Source: Atrina japonica
Taxonomy: Eukaryota > Mollusca > Bivalvia > Pterioida > Pinnidae
Assembly: GCA_030159075.1 (NCBI GenBank)
Contig: BROG01000249.1
Location: 862,349-926,348, forward strand
Direction: 5' to 3'
DNA length: 64,000 nt
Below, piece by piece: positions 1-13,600 of the stretch (its first letter is position 1; every line of letters begins with the position of its first letter). Under the pieces are notes generated by a model. That model searched no databases, had not been told where the DNA came from, and worked only from the letters and a program-made list of their open reading frames with translations. A program made the position numbers and the translations under genes.

Positions 1-69
1 TCAAACCATATGTGAGAGGCCTTGTGATTTAAAGCGCAATGCTCTAACCAGTCGGCCACGGAGGCCCCA
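1..69 (-). repeat. tRNA-derived SINE remnant, cut by window edge
   Basis: Read on the minus strand this begins GGGGCCTCCGTGGCCGACTGG and continues as a tRNA-like head with an RNA polymerase III A-box-like TGGCCGACTGG. The B-box half is not clearly preserved. Bivalve SINE-like repeats often carry a serine/leucine-tRNA-like end of this form (family knowledge, not searched). It is not a functional tRNA because no complete cloverleaf can be drawn. Confidence 0.5.
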
Positions 70-990
70 ATATAAATTCTCTAATGAACAGTACTGGACA
101 AAGGAACAATTAACCCTCATATTTATATATTCTCTAATGCCTAGTACTGGACAAAGCAACACTTGACCCATAAAATGTATCTTAACACCTAGTACTGGAC
201 AAAGGAACACTTGCCCCTCATAATTTATTTAATGTCTAGTACTGGACAAACGATTACTCGTCCCTCATAACCTATCTAATGCCTAGTACTGGACAAAGGA
301 ACACTTGCCCCTCATAATTTATTTAATGTCTAGTACTGGACAAACGATTACTCGTCCCTCATAACCTATCTAATGCCTAGTACTGGACAAAGGAACACTC
401 GTCCCTCATAACCTATCTAATGCCTAGTACTGGACAAACGATTACTCAACCCTCATAACCTATCTAATGCCTAGTACTGGACAAACGATTACTCAACCCT
501 CATAACCTATCTAATGCCTAGTACTGGACAAAGGAACACTTGCCCCTCATAATTTATCTAATGCCTAGTACTGGACAAACGATTACTCATCCCTCATAAC
601 CTATCTAATGCCTAGTACTGGACAAAGGAACACTTGCCCCTCATAATTTATCTAATGCCTAGTACTGGACAAAGGAACACTTGAGCCTCATAATTTATCT
701 AATGCCTAGTACTGGACAAACGAATACTCGCCCCTCATAACCTATCTAATGCCTAGTACTGCACAAAACAACACCTGCCCCCAAAAAATTGATTCAATGC
801 CGCCGAGTACAACACAAAGGAACATAATTTATCTAGTGCCTAGTACAGGACAAAGGAACACTTGCCTCTCATAAATTATTTAATGCCTAGTACTGGACAA
901 AGAAAATGCTTGTTCTTCATAATTTCTCTAATGCCTTTATTGGACAAAGTAAATTTCCTAGCTATCTAATGTCTTGCACCGAACAAACAA
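70..990. repeat. 47-bp tandem repeat array (about 19 copies)
   Basis: The unit contains CTAGTACTGGACAAAGGAAC and CCCCTCATAATTTATCTAATG. The CTAGTACTGG landmark recurs at 141, 189, 236 and 283, giving a 47-bp period. Two unit variants alternate irregularly: one with AAAGGAACACTTGCCC, the other with AAACGATTACTCGTCC. Copies decay toward the right end (after about 770). Open frames here are repeat artefacts. Confidence 0.95.
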
Positions 991-1214
991 ACACTTGTCC
1001 AATGAAATGCGAGGCCGCAGTTTTAAATTGCAGCTGAAAGACCTATCACTTTCACATTGTATGTCAAGCTGTTGGCAAAGGAACAGTCACTGTCATTCTT
1101 GAAAGTTATGACCCTGTACATGGAGTCAGACCATTCACTTGTTAAATGCTTTATCACTAGTCCAACATATCAGGTCATTTTGTGTGACGGGATACAGATA
1201 CTCACTACTCAAAC
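991..1214. other. Short unique spacer between arrays
   Basis: No coding or repeat signal is convincing here. It separates the 47-bp array from the 33-bp array. Confidence 0.5.
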
Positions 1215-4200
1215 AGTCAAACTCCAATATACTTCAACATGATAAAAGACAAAACCCCAATATATTACAACCTGATATACTACCAAACCCCAATATACTA
1301 CAACCTGATAGACCACCAGACCCCAATATATTACAACCTGATAGACCACCAGACCCCAATATATTACAACCTGATATACTACCAAACCCCAATATATTAC
1401 AACCTGATATACTACCAAACCCCAATATACTACAACCTGATATACCACCAGACCCCAATATACTACAACCTGATATACTACCAAACCCCAATATACTACA
1501 ACCTGATATACTACCAAACCCCAATATACTACAACCTGATATACTACCAAACCCCAATATACTACAACCTGATATACCACCAAACCCCAATATACTACAA
1601 CCTGATATACTACCAAACCCCAATATACTACAACCTGATAGACCACCAAACCCCAATATACTACAACCTGATAGACCACCAGACCCCAATATACTACAAC
1701 CTGATAGACCACCAAACCCCAATATACTACAACCTGATATACTACCAAACCCCAATATACTACAACCTGATATACTACCAAACCCCAATATACTACAACC
1801 TGATAGACTACCAAACCCCAATATACTACAACCTGATATACCACCAGACCCCAATATACTACAACCTGATATACTACCAAACCCAATATATTACTACCTG
1901 ATATACTACCAAACCCCAATATATTACAACCTGATATACTACCAAACCCCAATATATTACTACCTGATATACTACCAAACCCCAATAAACTACAACCTGA
2001 TAGACCACCAGACCCCAATATACTACAACCTGATAGACTACCAAACCCCAATATACTACAACCTGATAGACCACCAGACCCCAATATACTACAACCTGAT
2101 ATACTACCAAACCCCAATATACTACAACCTGATAGACTACCAAACCCCAATAAACTACAACCTGATAGACCACCAGACCCCAATATACTACAACCTGATA
2201 TACTACCAGACCCCAATATACTACAACCTGAAAGACCACCAAATTCCAATATTACTACACCTGATAGACTACCAAACCCCAATAAACTAAACGACCACCA
2301 GACCCCAATATACTACAACCTGATAGACCACCAGACCCCAATATACTACAACCTGATATACTACCAAACCCCAATATACTACAACCTGATAGACCACCAA
2401 ACCCCAATATACTACAACCTGATATACTACCAAACCCCAATATACTACAACCTGATAGACCACCAGACCCCAATATACTACAACCTGATAGACCACCAGA
2501 CCCCAATATACTACAACCTGATAGACTACCAAACCCCAATATACTACAACCTGATAGACTACCAAACCCCAATATACTACAACCTGATAGACCACCAGAC
2601 CCCAATAAACTACAACCTGATATACTACCAAACCCCAATATACTACAACCTGATATAGACAAACCCCAATATACTACAACCTGATATACTACAAACCCCA
2701 TATATACAACCACCAACCCCAATATATACAAACAACTACCAGACCCCAATATACTACAACCTGAAAGACCACCAAATTCCAATATCCTACAGCCTTATAT
2801 ACTACCAAACCCCAATAAACTACAACCTGATAGACCACCAGACCCCAATATACTACAACCTGATAGACCACCAGACCCCAATATACTACAACCTGATATA
2901 CTACCAAACCCCAATATACTACAACCTGATATACTACCAAACCCCAATATACTACAACCTGATATACCACCAAACCCCAATATACTACAACCTGATAGAC
3001 CACCAGACCCCAATATACTACAACCTGATAGACCACCAGACCCCAATATACTACAACCTGATAGACTACCAGACCCCAATATACTACAACCTGATAGACC
3101 ACCAGACCCCAATATACTACCCCAATATACTACCAACCCCAATAGACTACAACCTGATACCCACCAAATTCCAATATCCTACAGCCTTATATACTACCAA
3201 ACCCCAATAAACTACAACCTGATAGACCACCAGACCCCAATATACTACAACCTGATAGACCACCAAACCCCAATATACTACAACCTGATATACTACCAAA
3301 CCCCAATATACTACAACCTGATATACTACCAAACCCCAATATACTACAACCTGATATACTACCAGACCCCAATATACTACAACCTGATAGACCACCAGAC
3401 CCCAATATACTACAACCTGATAGACCACCAGACCCCAATATACTACAACCTGATATACTACCAAACCCCAATATACTACAACCTGATATACTACCAAACC
3501 CCAATATACTACAACCTGATATACTACCAAACCCCAATATACTACAACCTGATATACTACCAAACCCCAATATACTACAACCTGATAGACCACCAGACCC
3601 CAATATACTATACTGATACAACCCCAATATAGACCAACCTGATAGACCACCAGACCCCAATATACTACAACCTGATAGACCACCAGACCCCAATAAACTA
3701 CAACCTGATAGACCACCAGACCCCAATATACTACAACCTGATAGACCACCAAACCCCAATATACTACAACCTGAAAGACCACCAGACCCCAATATCCTAC
3801 AACCTGATAGACTACCAGACCCCAATATATACAACTGATAGACCACCAGACCCCAATATACTACAACCTGATAGACCACAGACCCAATATACTACAACCT
3901 GATAGACTACCAAACCCCAATATACTACAACCTGATAGACCACCCAAACCCCAATATACTACAACCTGATAGACCACCAGACCCCAATATACTACAACCT
4001 GATAGACCACCAGACCCCAATATATTACAACCTGATAGACCACCAGACCCCAATATACTACAACCTGATAGACCACCAGACCCCAATATACTACAACCTG
4101 ATAGACCACCAGACCCCAATATATTACAACCTGATAGACCACCAAACCCCAATATACTACAACCTGATAGACCACCAGACCCCAATATACTACAACCTGA

Positions 4201-7200
4201 TAGACCACCAGACCCCAATATATTACAACCTGATAGACCACCAGACCCCAATATACTACAACCTGATATACTACCAAACCCCAATATACTACAACCTGAT
4301 AGACCACCAAATTCCAATATCCTACAGCCTTATATACTACCAAACCCCAATAAACTACAACCTGATATACTACCAAACCCCGATATACTACAACCTGATA
4401 GACCACCAGACCCCAATATACTATAACCTGATAGACCACCAGACCCCAATATACTACAACCTGATATACTACCAAACCCCAATATACTACAACCTAATAG
4501 ACTACCTGACCCCAATATACTACAACCAATACTACCCCCAATATACTACAACCTGATAGACCACCAGACCCCAATATACTACAACCTGATAGACCACCAG
4601 ACCCCAATATATTACAACCTGATATACTACCAAACCCCAATATACTACAACCTGATAGACCACCAGACCCCAATATACTACAACCTGATAGACCACCAGA
4701 CCCCAATATACTACAATACTACCAAACCCCAATATACTACAACCTGATAGACCAAACAATATCCTACCCTTATATACTACCAAACCCAATAAACTACATC
4801 CATATACTACCAAACCCCAATATACTACAACCTGATAGACCACCAGATTCCAATATACTACAACCTTATATACTACAAACCCCAATAAACTACAACCTGA
4901 TATACTACCAAACCCCGATATACTACAACCTGATAGACCACCAGACCCCAATATACTACAACCTGATAGACCACCAGACCCCAATATACTACAACCTGAT
5001 AGACCACCAGACCCCAATATATTACTACCTGATATACTACCAAACCCCAATATACTACAACCTGATATACTACCAACCCTGATATACTACAACCTGATAG
5101 ACCACCCCCCAATATATTACAACCTGATAGACCACCAACCCCAATATACTACAACCTGATATACTACAAACCCCTGATACTACAACCTGATAGACCCCAA
5201 ATTCCAATATCCTACAGCCTTATATACTACCAAACCCCAATAAACTACAAACTGACAACCAGACCCCGATATACTACAACCTGATAACCACCAGACCCCA
5301 ATACTACTACAACCTGATAGACCACTACCAAATACTACAACCAATAGACCACCAGACCCCAATATATTACAACCTGATATACTACCAAACCCCAATATAC
5401 TACAACCTGATAGACCACCAAACCCAATATACTACTGACACCAGACCCCAATATACTACAACCTGATATAGACAAACCCCAATATACTACAACCTGATAG
5501 ACCACAAATTCCAATATCCTACAGACTTATACCAAACCCCAATATACTACAACCTGATATACTACCAAACCCCGATATACTACAACTGATAGACCACCAA
5601 TAGACCCCAATATACTATAACCTGATAGACCACCAGACCAATATACTAAACCTGATATACTACCAAAACCCCAATATACTACAACCTGATACCAACTACC
5701 ATATACTACAATATATACTACCAAACCTGAATATACAACCTGATAACCACCCCAATATACTACAACCTGATAGACCAGAACCCCAATATATTACAACCTG
5801 ATATACTACCAAACCCCAATATACTACAACCTGATAGATAGACCACAATAAACTACAACCTGATATACCACCAGACCCCTGATATACTACAACACATATA
5901 CTACCAAACCCCAATATACTACAACCTGATAGACCACCAAACCCCCATATATCCTACAACCTTATATACTACCAAACCCCAATAACCCCAACCTGATATA
6001 CTACCAACCCCAATATACTAGACCACCCAAGACCACCAAATATACTATCCTACAACCTTATATAGACCTAACCCAAAAACCCACCTGATATACTACAAAC
6101 CCTGATAGACAACCTGATACCACCAGACCCAATATACTACAACCTGATAGACCACCAGACCCCAAATATATTACAATATACTAGACCAACCTGATTACAA
6201 CCACCAGACCCCAGACCCCAATATACTACAACCTGATAGACCACCAGACCCCAATATACTACAACCTGATAGACCACCAAACCCAATATAACAACCTGAT
6301 ATACTACAAACCCTGATACTACAACCAAACCACCAGACCCCCAATATACTACAACCTGATATACCACCAACCCCAATATACTACAATGATAGACCACCAG
6401 ACCCCAATATATAGACCCACCAAACCAGACCCCAATATACTACAACCTGATAGACTACCAAACCCCAATATACTACAACCTGATAGACCACCAAACCCCA
6501 ATATACTACAACCTGATATACTACCAAACCCCAATATACCCCATATACTTACCAAACCCCAATATACAACCTGATAGACCACCAGACCCCAATATACTAC
6601 AACCTGATAGACCACCAGACCCCAATATACTACAACCTGATAGACCACCAAACCCCAATATACTACAACCTGATATACTACCAAACCCCAATATACTACA
6701 ACCTGATAGACCACCAGACCCCAATATACTACAACCTGATAGACCACCAAACCCCAATATACTACAACCTGATATACTACCAAACCCCAATATACTACAA
6801 CCTGATAGACCACCAGACCCCAATATACTACACACCTGATAGACACCAGACCAAAATATACTACAACCTGATACTACAACCAATATACTACAACTGATAG
6901 AACCCCAATTCCAATATACTACAACCTTATATACTACCAAAACCCCAACTATACTACACAACCTGATATACTACCAAACCCCAATATACTACAACCTGAT
7001 ACCCACAATATTCCAATATACTACAGCCTTATATACTACCAAACCCCACCCTACAACCTGATATACTACCAACCCCGATATATACAACCTGATAGACCAC
7101 CAGACCCCAATATACTACAACCTGATAGACCACCAGACCCCAATATATTACAACCTGATAGACCACCAACCCCAATATATTACAACTGATAGACCACCTG

Positions 7201-7975
7201 ATAATATACTACAACCTGATAGACACCAGACCCCATATACTACAACCTGATATAGACTACCAAACCCCAATATACTACAACCTGATATACACCCAAACCC
7301 CAATATACTACAACTGATAGACCACCAGACCCCAATATACTACAACCTGATAGACCCCCAGATATACTACAACCTGATATACTACCAGACCCCAATATAT
7401 TACAACCTGATAGACCACCAGACCCCAATATACTACAACCTGATAGACCACCAAACCCCAATATATTACAACCTGATAGACCACCAGACCCCAATATACT
7501 ACAACCTGATAGACCACCAGACCCCAATATACTACAACCTGATAGACCACCAAACCCCAATATACTACAACCTGATATACTACCAAACCCCAATATACTA
7601 CAACCTGATATACTACCAAACCCCAATATACTACAACCTGATAGACCACCAGACCCCAATATACTACAACCTGATAGACCACCAGACCCCAATATATTAC
7701 AACCTGATAGACCACCAAACCCCAATATACTACAACCTGATATACTACCAAACCCCAATATACTACAACCTGATATACTACCAAACCCCAATATACTACA
7801 ACCTGATATACCACCAGACCCCAATATACTACAACCTGATAGACCACCAGACCCCAATATACTACAACCTGAAAGACCACCAAATTCCAATATCCTACAG
7901 CCTTATATACTACCAAACCCCAATAAACTACAACCTGATATACTACCAAACCCCGATATACTATAACCTCATATA
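1215..7975. repeat. 33-bp satellite/minisatellite, about 6.8 kb, roughly 200 copies
   Basis: The unit is CCCCAATATACTACAACCTG followed by 13 bases of one of two main types, ATAGACCACCAGA or ATATACTACCAAA. Intermediate types also occur. The array runs unbroken from about 1,215 to 7,975. Because 33 is a multiple of three and the unit lacks stops, long open frames appear on both strands with 11-residue repeats such as PNILQPDRPPD and VYQVVVYWGLV. They overlap each other and break at every non-triplet indel, so they are not treated as genes. A distinct marker monomer (CCAAATTCCAATATCC then TACAGCCTTATATACTACC) recurs near 2,772, 3,165, 4,308, 5,198 and 7,876, which suggests a higher-order structure. 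Units between about 4,700 and 7,300 contain many short deletions. Confidence 0.97.
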
Positions 7976-9580
7976 CCAAGCTTACAATTTTCAGCTTTCA
8001 TGAATTTTAATTGTGGCTAGTCAATTATTTCCCCTTTAAAGAATGAATAGGGGAAAAATTGGCTAGCCAAAAGTTTTCGTTTTCATAATCTAATAGGGGA
8101 AAGAATTGGATAGCCAAAAGTTCCACCCCCTTAATGATCAAATTGGGAGAAAGAATTGGATAGCCAAAAGTTCCACCCCTTAATGATCAAATTGTGGGAA
8201 GAAATTGGCTAGATTCACCCCTAGATATTTTATAAGGGGGAACAAGATATCTAATAACTTGGGTTAATTTAGAAATAAGATTTCACCAGTAAGTAAAAAG
8301 TTGCCATCTTTTTATAATAATGTGAAAGAATTGGCTAGCTAAAATTTTCCCCATTGAAATTCTAATGATGGGAGGAAAAGAACTGGCTAGCCAAAAGTTT
8401 TTCCATTGTAAATCTAATAGGGTAGGGAGAAGAATTATCTAGCCAAAAGTTTTCCCATTGTAAATGTAATAGGGGAGAGGGAAGAATAAGCTAGCCAAAA
8501 TTTTTCCCATTGAAAATCTAATAGGGGAGGGGAAAGAATTGGCTAGCCAAAAGTTTTCCCATTGTTAATCTAATGGGGAGGGGGAATAATTAACAAATCA
8601 AAAGATTTCCCTTTGCAAATCTAATAGGGGAGAGGAAAGAATTAGCTAGCCAAGTTTACCCATTGGAAATCTAATAGCTGAGGAGGAAGAATTAGCTAGC
8701 CAAAAGTTTTCCAATTGTAAATCTAATAGGGGAGGGGGAAGAATTAGCTAGCCAAAAGTTTTCCCATTGTAAATCTAATAGGGAAGGGGGAAGAATTAGA
8801 TAGACAAAAGTTTTCCCATTGTAAATCTAATAGGGAAGGGGGAAGAATTAGATAGACAAAAGTTTTCCCATTGTAAATCTAATAGGGAAGGGGGAAGAAT
8901 TAGATAGACAAAAGTTTTCCCATTGTAAATCTAATAGGGAAGGGGGAAGAATTAGATAGACAAAAGTTTTCCCATTGTAAATCTAATAAGGGAGGGGGAG
9001 AATTATCTATCCAAAAGTTTTCCCATTGTAAATCTAATAGGGGAGGGGGAAGAACTGGTTAGCCAAATGTTTTCCCATTGAAAATCTAATAGGGCAGGGG
9101 GAAGAATTAGCTAGACAAAATCTTGTAAATCTAATAGGGAAGGGGGAAGAATTGGCTAGTTTTTCCATTGTAAATCTAATAGGGGGGGAAGAATTAGATA
9201 GACAAAAGTTTTCCCATCCTAATAGGGAAGGGGGAAGAATTAGCTAGACAAAAGTTTTCCCATTGTAAATCTAATAGCATTTAGCTAGACAAAAGTTCTC
9301 GATTTGTAAAATCTAATCAGGGGGAAGTTAGATAGACAAAAGTTTTTCATATTGTAACTTTAATAGGGTATGGGGAAGAATTAGATAGACAAAAGTTTTA
9401 CATTGTAAATCTAATAGGGACCCAAGAATTAGATATAAAAGTTTTCCCATTGTAAATCTAATCATATGAGAATTATCTACCAAACGTGTAAATATAAAGG
9501 GAGGGGGAAGAACTGGTTAGCCAAATGTTTTCCCATTGAAAATCTAATAGGGCAGGGGGATTGGCTAGCCAAAAGGGAAC
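7976..9580. repeat. About 52-bp tandem repeat array (about 30 diverged copies)
   Basis: The unit contains TTTTCCCATTGTAAATCTAA, then TAGGGAAGGGGGAAGAATTA and GATAGACAAAAG. Exact 52-bp spacing is seen between copies starting at 8,811, 8,863, 8,915 and 8,967, which are almost identical and point to recent local amplification. Copies at the left edge (8,000-8,350) and right edge (9,280-9,580) are more diverged. No gene is visible. Confidence 0.93.
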
Positions 9581-9726
9581 TTTCGAGTTATCCTGGATTA
9601 CCGTTATGATCCTGCATTTATTCACGCCTTCTCGATTTGGTTCTTCATATGTTCTTTCAGTTTTCATATTTAACTTTGCATGTAAAGTTGGAAATATTTT
9701 TACTTTTTAACCCAGACAGTATATAT

Positions 9727-9955
9727 TGCATGATTATGTCATATGACACAAACGTGATATAAAGCGAGACCCAATATTGCATGATTATGTCATATGACAC
9801 AAACATGATATAAAGCGGGACCCAATATTGCATGATTATGTCATATGACACAAACATATAAAGCGAGACCCAATATTGCATGATTATGTCATATGACACA
9901 AACATGATATAAAGCGAGACCCAATATTACATGATTATGTTGTATGACATAAAGA
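9727..9955. repeat. 51-bp tandem repeat, five copies
   Basis: TGCATGATTATGTCATATGA recurs at 9,727, 9,778, 9,829 and 9,877, with a diverged copy at 9,928. Spacing is 51 bp except for one 48-bp unit with a 3-bp deletion. The 17-codon period gives a spurious minus-strand frame. Confidence 0.93.
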
Positions 9956-9990
9956 AATCTGTTTAGGGTAACTACATATTGCATCATATT

Positions 9991-10562
9991 AAAGACTCTA
10001 TTATACATCAGAGGTATAGCATAGACCCTATTATACAACAGAAGTGTAGCATAGACCCTATTATACATCAGAAGTGTAGCATAGACCCTATCATACATCA
10101 GAAGTGTAGCATAGACCCTATTATACATCAGAGGTGTAGCATAGAACCTATTATACATCAGAGGTGTAGCATAGACCCTATTATACATCAGAGGTGTAGC
10201 ATAGACCCTATTATACATCAGAGGTGTAGCATAGACCCTATTATACATCAGAGGTGTAGCATAGACCCTATTATACATCAGAGGTGTAGCATAGACCCTA
10301 TTATACATCAGAGGTGTAGCATAGACCCTATTATACATCAGAAGTGTAGCATAGACCCTATTATACATCAGAGGTGTAGCATAGACCCTATTATACATCA
10401 GAGGTGTAGCATAGACCCTATTATACATCAGAAGTGTAGCATAGACCCTATTATACATCAGAGGTGTAGCATAGACCCTATTATACATCAGAAGTGTAGC
10501 ATAGACCCTATTATACATCGGAAGTGTAGCATAGACCCTATTATACATCAGAAGTGTAGCAT
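9991..10562. repeat. 30-bp tandem repeat, 19 copies, very homogeneous
   Basis: The unit is ATAGACCCTATTATACATCA then GAGGTGTAGC or GAAGTGTAGC. Nearly every copy is exactly 30 bp. Apart from scattered single changes, the main variable position is G or A in GAGG/GAAG. Both strands are open (10 codons per unit, for example SIDPIIHQRC), which is expected of a stop-free 30-bp unit and is not evidence of a protein. Confidence 0.97.
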
Positions 10563-12349
10563 GTGTATATCTTAAAAGTGGTGATTTAAGACAAGCATAA
10601 ATTACATAAAATACAAAGATATTTTCATGAAATTAAAAAACTTAACAATGTGCCTGCATTTACCTGAAGATTTGATTAGTATACTATCTAATATAAACAA
10701 ACAGGTATGTCTGCGTTGGTCATTATCAGTTACTTGACTTTCTTTGTAACTTTATGGACACTTGCCCTTCAGGATTGTATCCAGTATCAACAATAAATAA
10801 GGGTTGGTCAATTAGTTACTGACCATCAACAAAATCAACAGGCTTCTAGATAGCTCACCTGGCAAAACATTACTAACATTTACATTATCGAGATAATTCT
10901 GATCCAGTTTTAGTCAACTTAGCAGGTCTTAATTACTCATATTCTGCTATAAGATATTTTATCTAAACACAAAATATTTTAAAAAGGTTTAAAGACAATA
11001 GTTAATAATTGTAAAAATAATGCATTTATATGCACCTGCAAAGTTTGATAATTTTTGTTTTTTACTTTTTCTCTCTATCTCTGTTAGCCAGCTCTGTGGA
11101 TTGATAAAATATGAAAATTTTCCTAAAAATCAAATTGAACTCCTTTACATATGTAAAGAACAATCTTGAAAGATGTTTCATTTATTTTGATAGAAATATG
11201 AAAGAAAAAGAAACGGGAAGTAATTCATTAAAAGTCAAACAATTTCAATCTATTAATGAGCTTTGTGGATCTTTATTTGCCTATCATTTAAACTGATGAT
11301 AACCAAAACCAAGAAAAATCAACTTTAACAAGAAAACAGAGTTTGTAAGGGAAACATCCATCATTCAAATGTAGATTTTTGTGAAATGATAATTCTGCTT
11401 CGTTTCATTTCTTTCCATTTATATTACATACATAGATACAGGGAAATAACTCCAATAGGACACGTATTTTTCTTAAGTTTTCGCATGTCATACTGAATAT
11501 TTTTACTCAAGTTTCTCTCATATAAATTTGAGACAAGCCAAAAAAGAAAAAATCAACAATCCAAGCGAAATAATAGTAGAAGTGCAAGAAGGCAATATCA
11601 CTTTAGTTTCAGTTAAATGGTTTCAGTTATATGTTGGTAGCAAGTTTTTAATGGCAGATAGAGGAACTGGTTAAAATGTATCCAGGAATGACCGCCTGCC
11701 TCCCATCAGTAAACTAGCAAACTTTCTCACAAATTAAATCAACTTAGATTCTACTGAGAGTCAAATACACACAGATCAGTGGTGTGAGCTACAATGTAGC
11801 TGACTTCATAGTTTAAAATGTGATGTCAACCTGATGTTTAATTTAGTAATGAAATTTGTAGATATTTATTTTCTATTCTGAGATAAAAATTTTCTCTAGG
11901 TATAATAATTGATACAATATTTGAACAACCAGGTACATAAAACACATTTTTGTTTGGCCTTGTCTTATGCTGTATAGACAGAAGGGTCAAAGTACTGTAA
12001 TCCTAAATATTCAACAAAAGTATTTAATACAGATATTCTTTGACTTTAAATAAACAGAACTTTGACTGAGATTTAACAGGTGTTAATCTCATTATAACTA
12101 CTGACTTAGTCACAGTAAATAAAGGAAAATAATAAGATCTAAGAGTATGTATATATAGATACTCTTTAACGTGTGTACATACATGTACTAAGATGACCTT
12201 CTACATTTAATCTTACACACTGATAGACATGACCATAAAAATTAATTCAAAGTACCTGCTACATGTTGATAATGTGATAAGCAAATAAAATGCACTTGAA
12301 ATAGAAAGGTGCCATTTAAAGTGTACTTTCAGAGAGTAAGTGTATACGT
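10563..12349. other. AT-rich DNA without recognisable genes
   Basis: Only short frames occur, such as one of 61 codons at 11,111-11,296 (plus strand). They have no recognisable motif and no convincing splice context. No repeat array is evident. Confidence 0.5.
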
Positions 12350-12905
12350 AAACCTACATGTACAAAGAGTACATGTATATCTACACCTACATGTACAAAG
12401 AGTACATGTATATCTACACCTACATGTACAAAAAGTATATATCTACACCTACATGTACAGAGAGTAAGTATATATCTACACCTACATGTACAAAGAGTAA
12501 GTGTATATCTACACCTACATGTACAAAGAGTGTATATCTATACCTACATGTACAGAGTGTATATCTATACCTACATGTATAGAGAGTAAGTGTATATATC
12601 TATACCTACATGTACAGAGAGTAAGTGTATATCTACACCTACATGTACAAAGAGTAAGTGTATATCTACACCTACATGTACAGAGAGTAAGTGTAAATCT
12701 ACACCTACATGTACAAAGAGTGTATATCTATACCTACATGTACAGAGTGTATATCTACACCTACATGTACAGAGAGTAAGTGTATATCTACACCTACATG
12801 TACAAAGAGTAAGTGTATATCTACACCTACATGTACAAAGAGTAAGTGTATATATCTACACCTACATGTACAGAGACTAAGTGTATATCTACACCTACAT
12901 GTACA
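12350..12905. repeat. Tandem repeat of about 33 bp (25-35 bp variants), about 17 copies
   Basis: The unit contains ACCTACATGTACAGAGAGTA followed by AGTGTATATCTAC. Shorter units lack the AGAGTAAG segment. Frames rich in Tyr/Thr/Cys on both strands are by-products of the repeat. Confidence 0.93.
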
Positions 12906-13215
12906 CACAATCAGACAGATGGATGGATGGACAGACAGGGAAACAATCAGACAAACAGATGGACAGACAAACAGACACAATCAGACTTTTTCGGACAAGC
13001 TGATAAAGAATCAGAGTGAGACAGATGGATGGACAATCTGACAGACAGATAGATGGATGGACAAACAATCTGACAAATGTTTGAACAATCAGACAGACAA
13101 ACAGATGAATGGACCCACAGACTGACAAATGGATGGACAGACCAACAGACAGATGAATAAACAGACTCAGACAGATGCACAGACAGATGGTTGGACAGAT
13201 AGACAAGTTGATACT
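12906..13215. repeat. GACA/GATG-type imperfect microsatellite
   Basis: The stretch consists of interleaved CAGA, CAGACAGA, TGGATGGA and GGACAGAC words without a fixed long period. It follows directly on the previous array. Overlapping minus-strand frames rich in Cys/Ser/Leu are artefacts. Confidence 0.85.
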
Positions 13216-13600
13216 TCATTGCAGGAGTATTATTATGAACCATATATACAGGTTTATCAAAAACATACAATAAATATTAGTTTGAAAATCATAAACATTC
13301 ATATCACAAAAAGCTTAAAACATACAAGAGTGAAGTGGAGTATCACAATGTTTAACAAAGAGTTTTATAGGCATATCGATAAAAACTTAATGTTTGCTCA
13401 TGAGCTACATGTATATAATGGAAACATATAACATCATATTTACAGTGATCTACATGTGTTTAAAACTAGTAGATAGAGTTGTCTCCCAATAATGTGTTGT
13501 AAAAATTTTGTTCTCAGATATAACACTGATCCCCCCCAACAAAACAAAACAAAAAACAATACCAAAAATGAAACAATACAAACAACAAAAACAAAATAAA

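Noticed and set aside
1139..2290. 383-codon plus-strand frame (PNILQPD repeats) and overlapping minus-strand frames to 7,979
   Set aside because: A stop-free 33-bp unit opens several frames at once on both strands. Frames break at each non-triplet indel, with no start context or splice support.
9991..10562. CRISPR-like regular repeats
   Set aside because: There are no unique spacers between repeats; it is a head-to-tail tandem array in eukaryotic DNA.
9889..10575. 219- and 198-codon frames on opposite strands over the 30-bp array
   Set aside because: Both strands are open because the unit is 30 bp without stops; peptide is a pure 10-residue repeat.
12895..13270. Cys-rich peptides in three overlapping minus frames
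   Set aside because: Derived from GACA/GATG microsatellite; no signal peptide followed by a conserved cysteine pattern.
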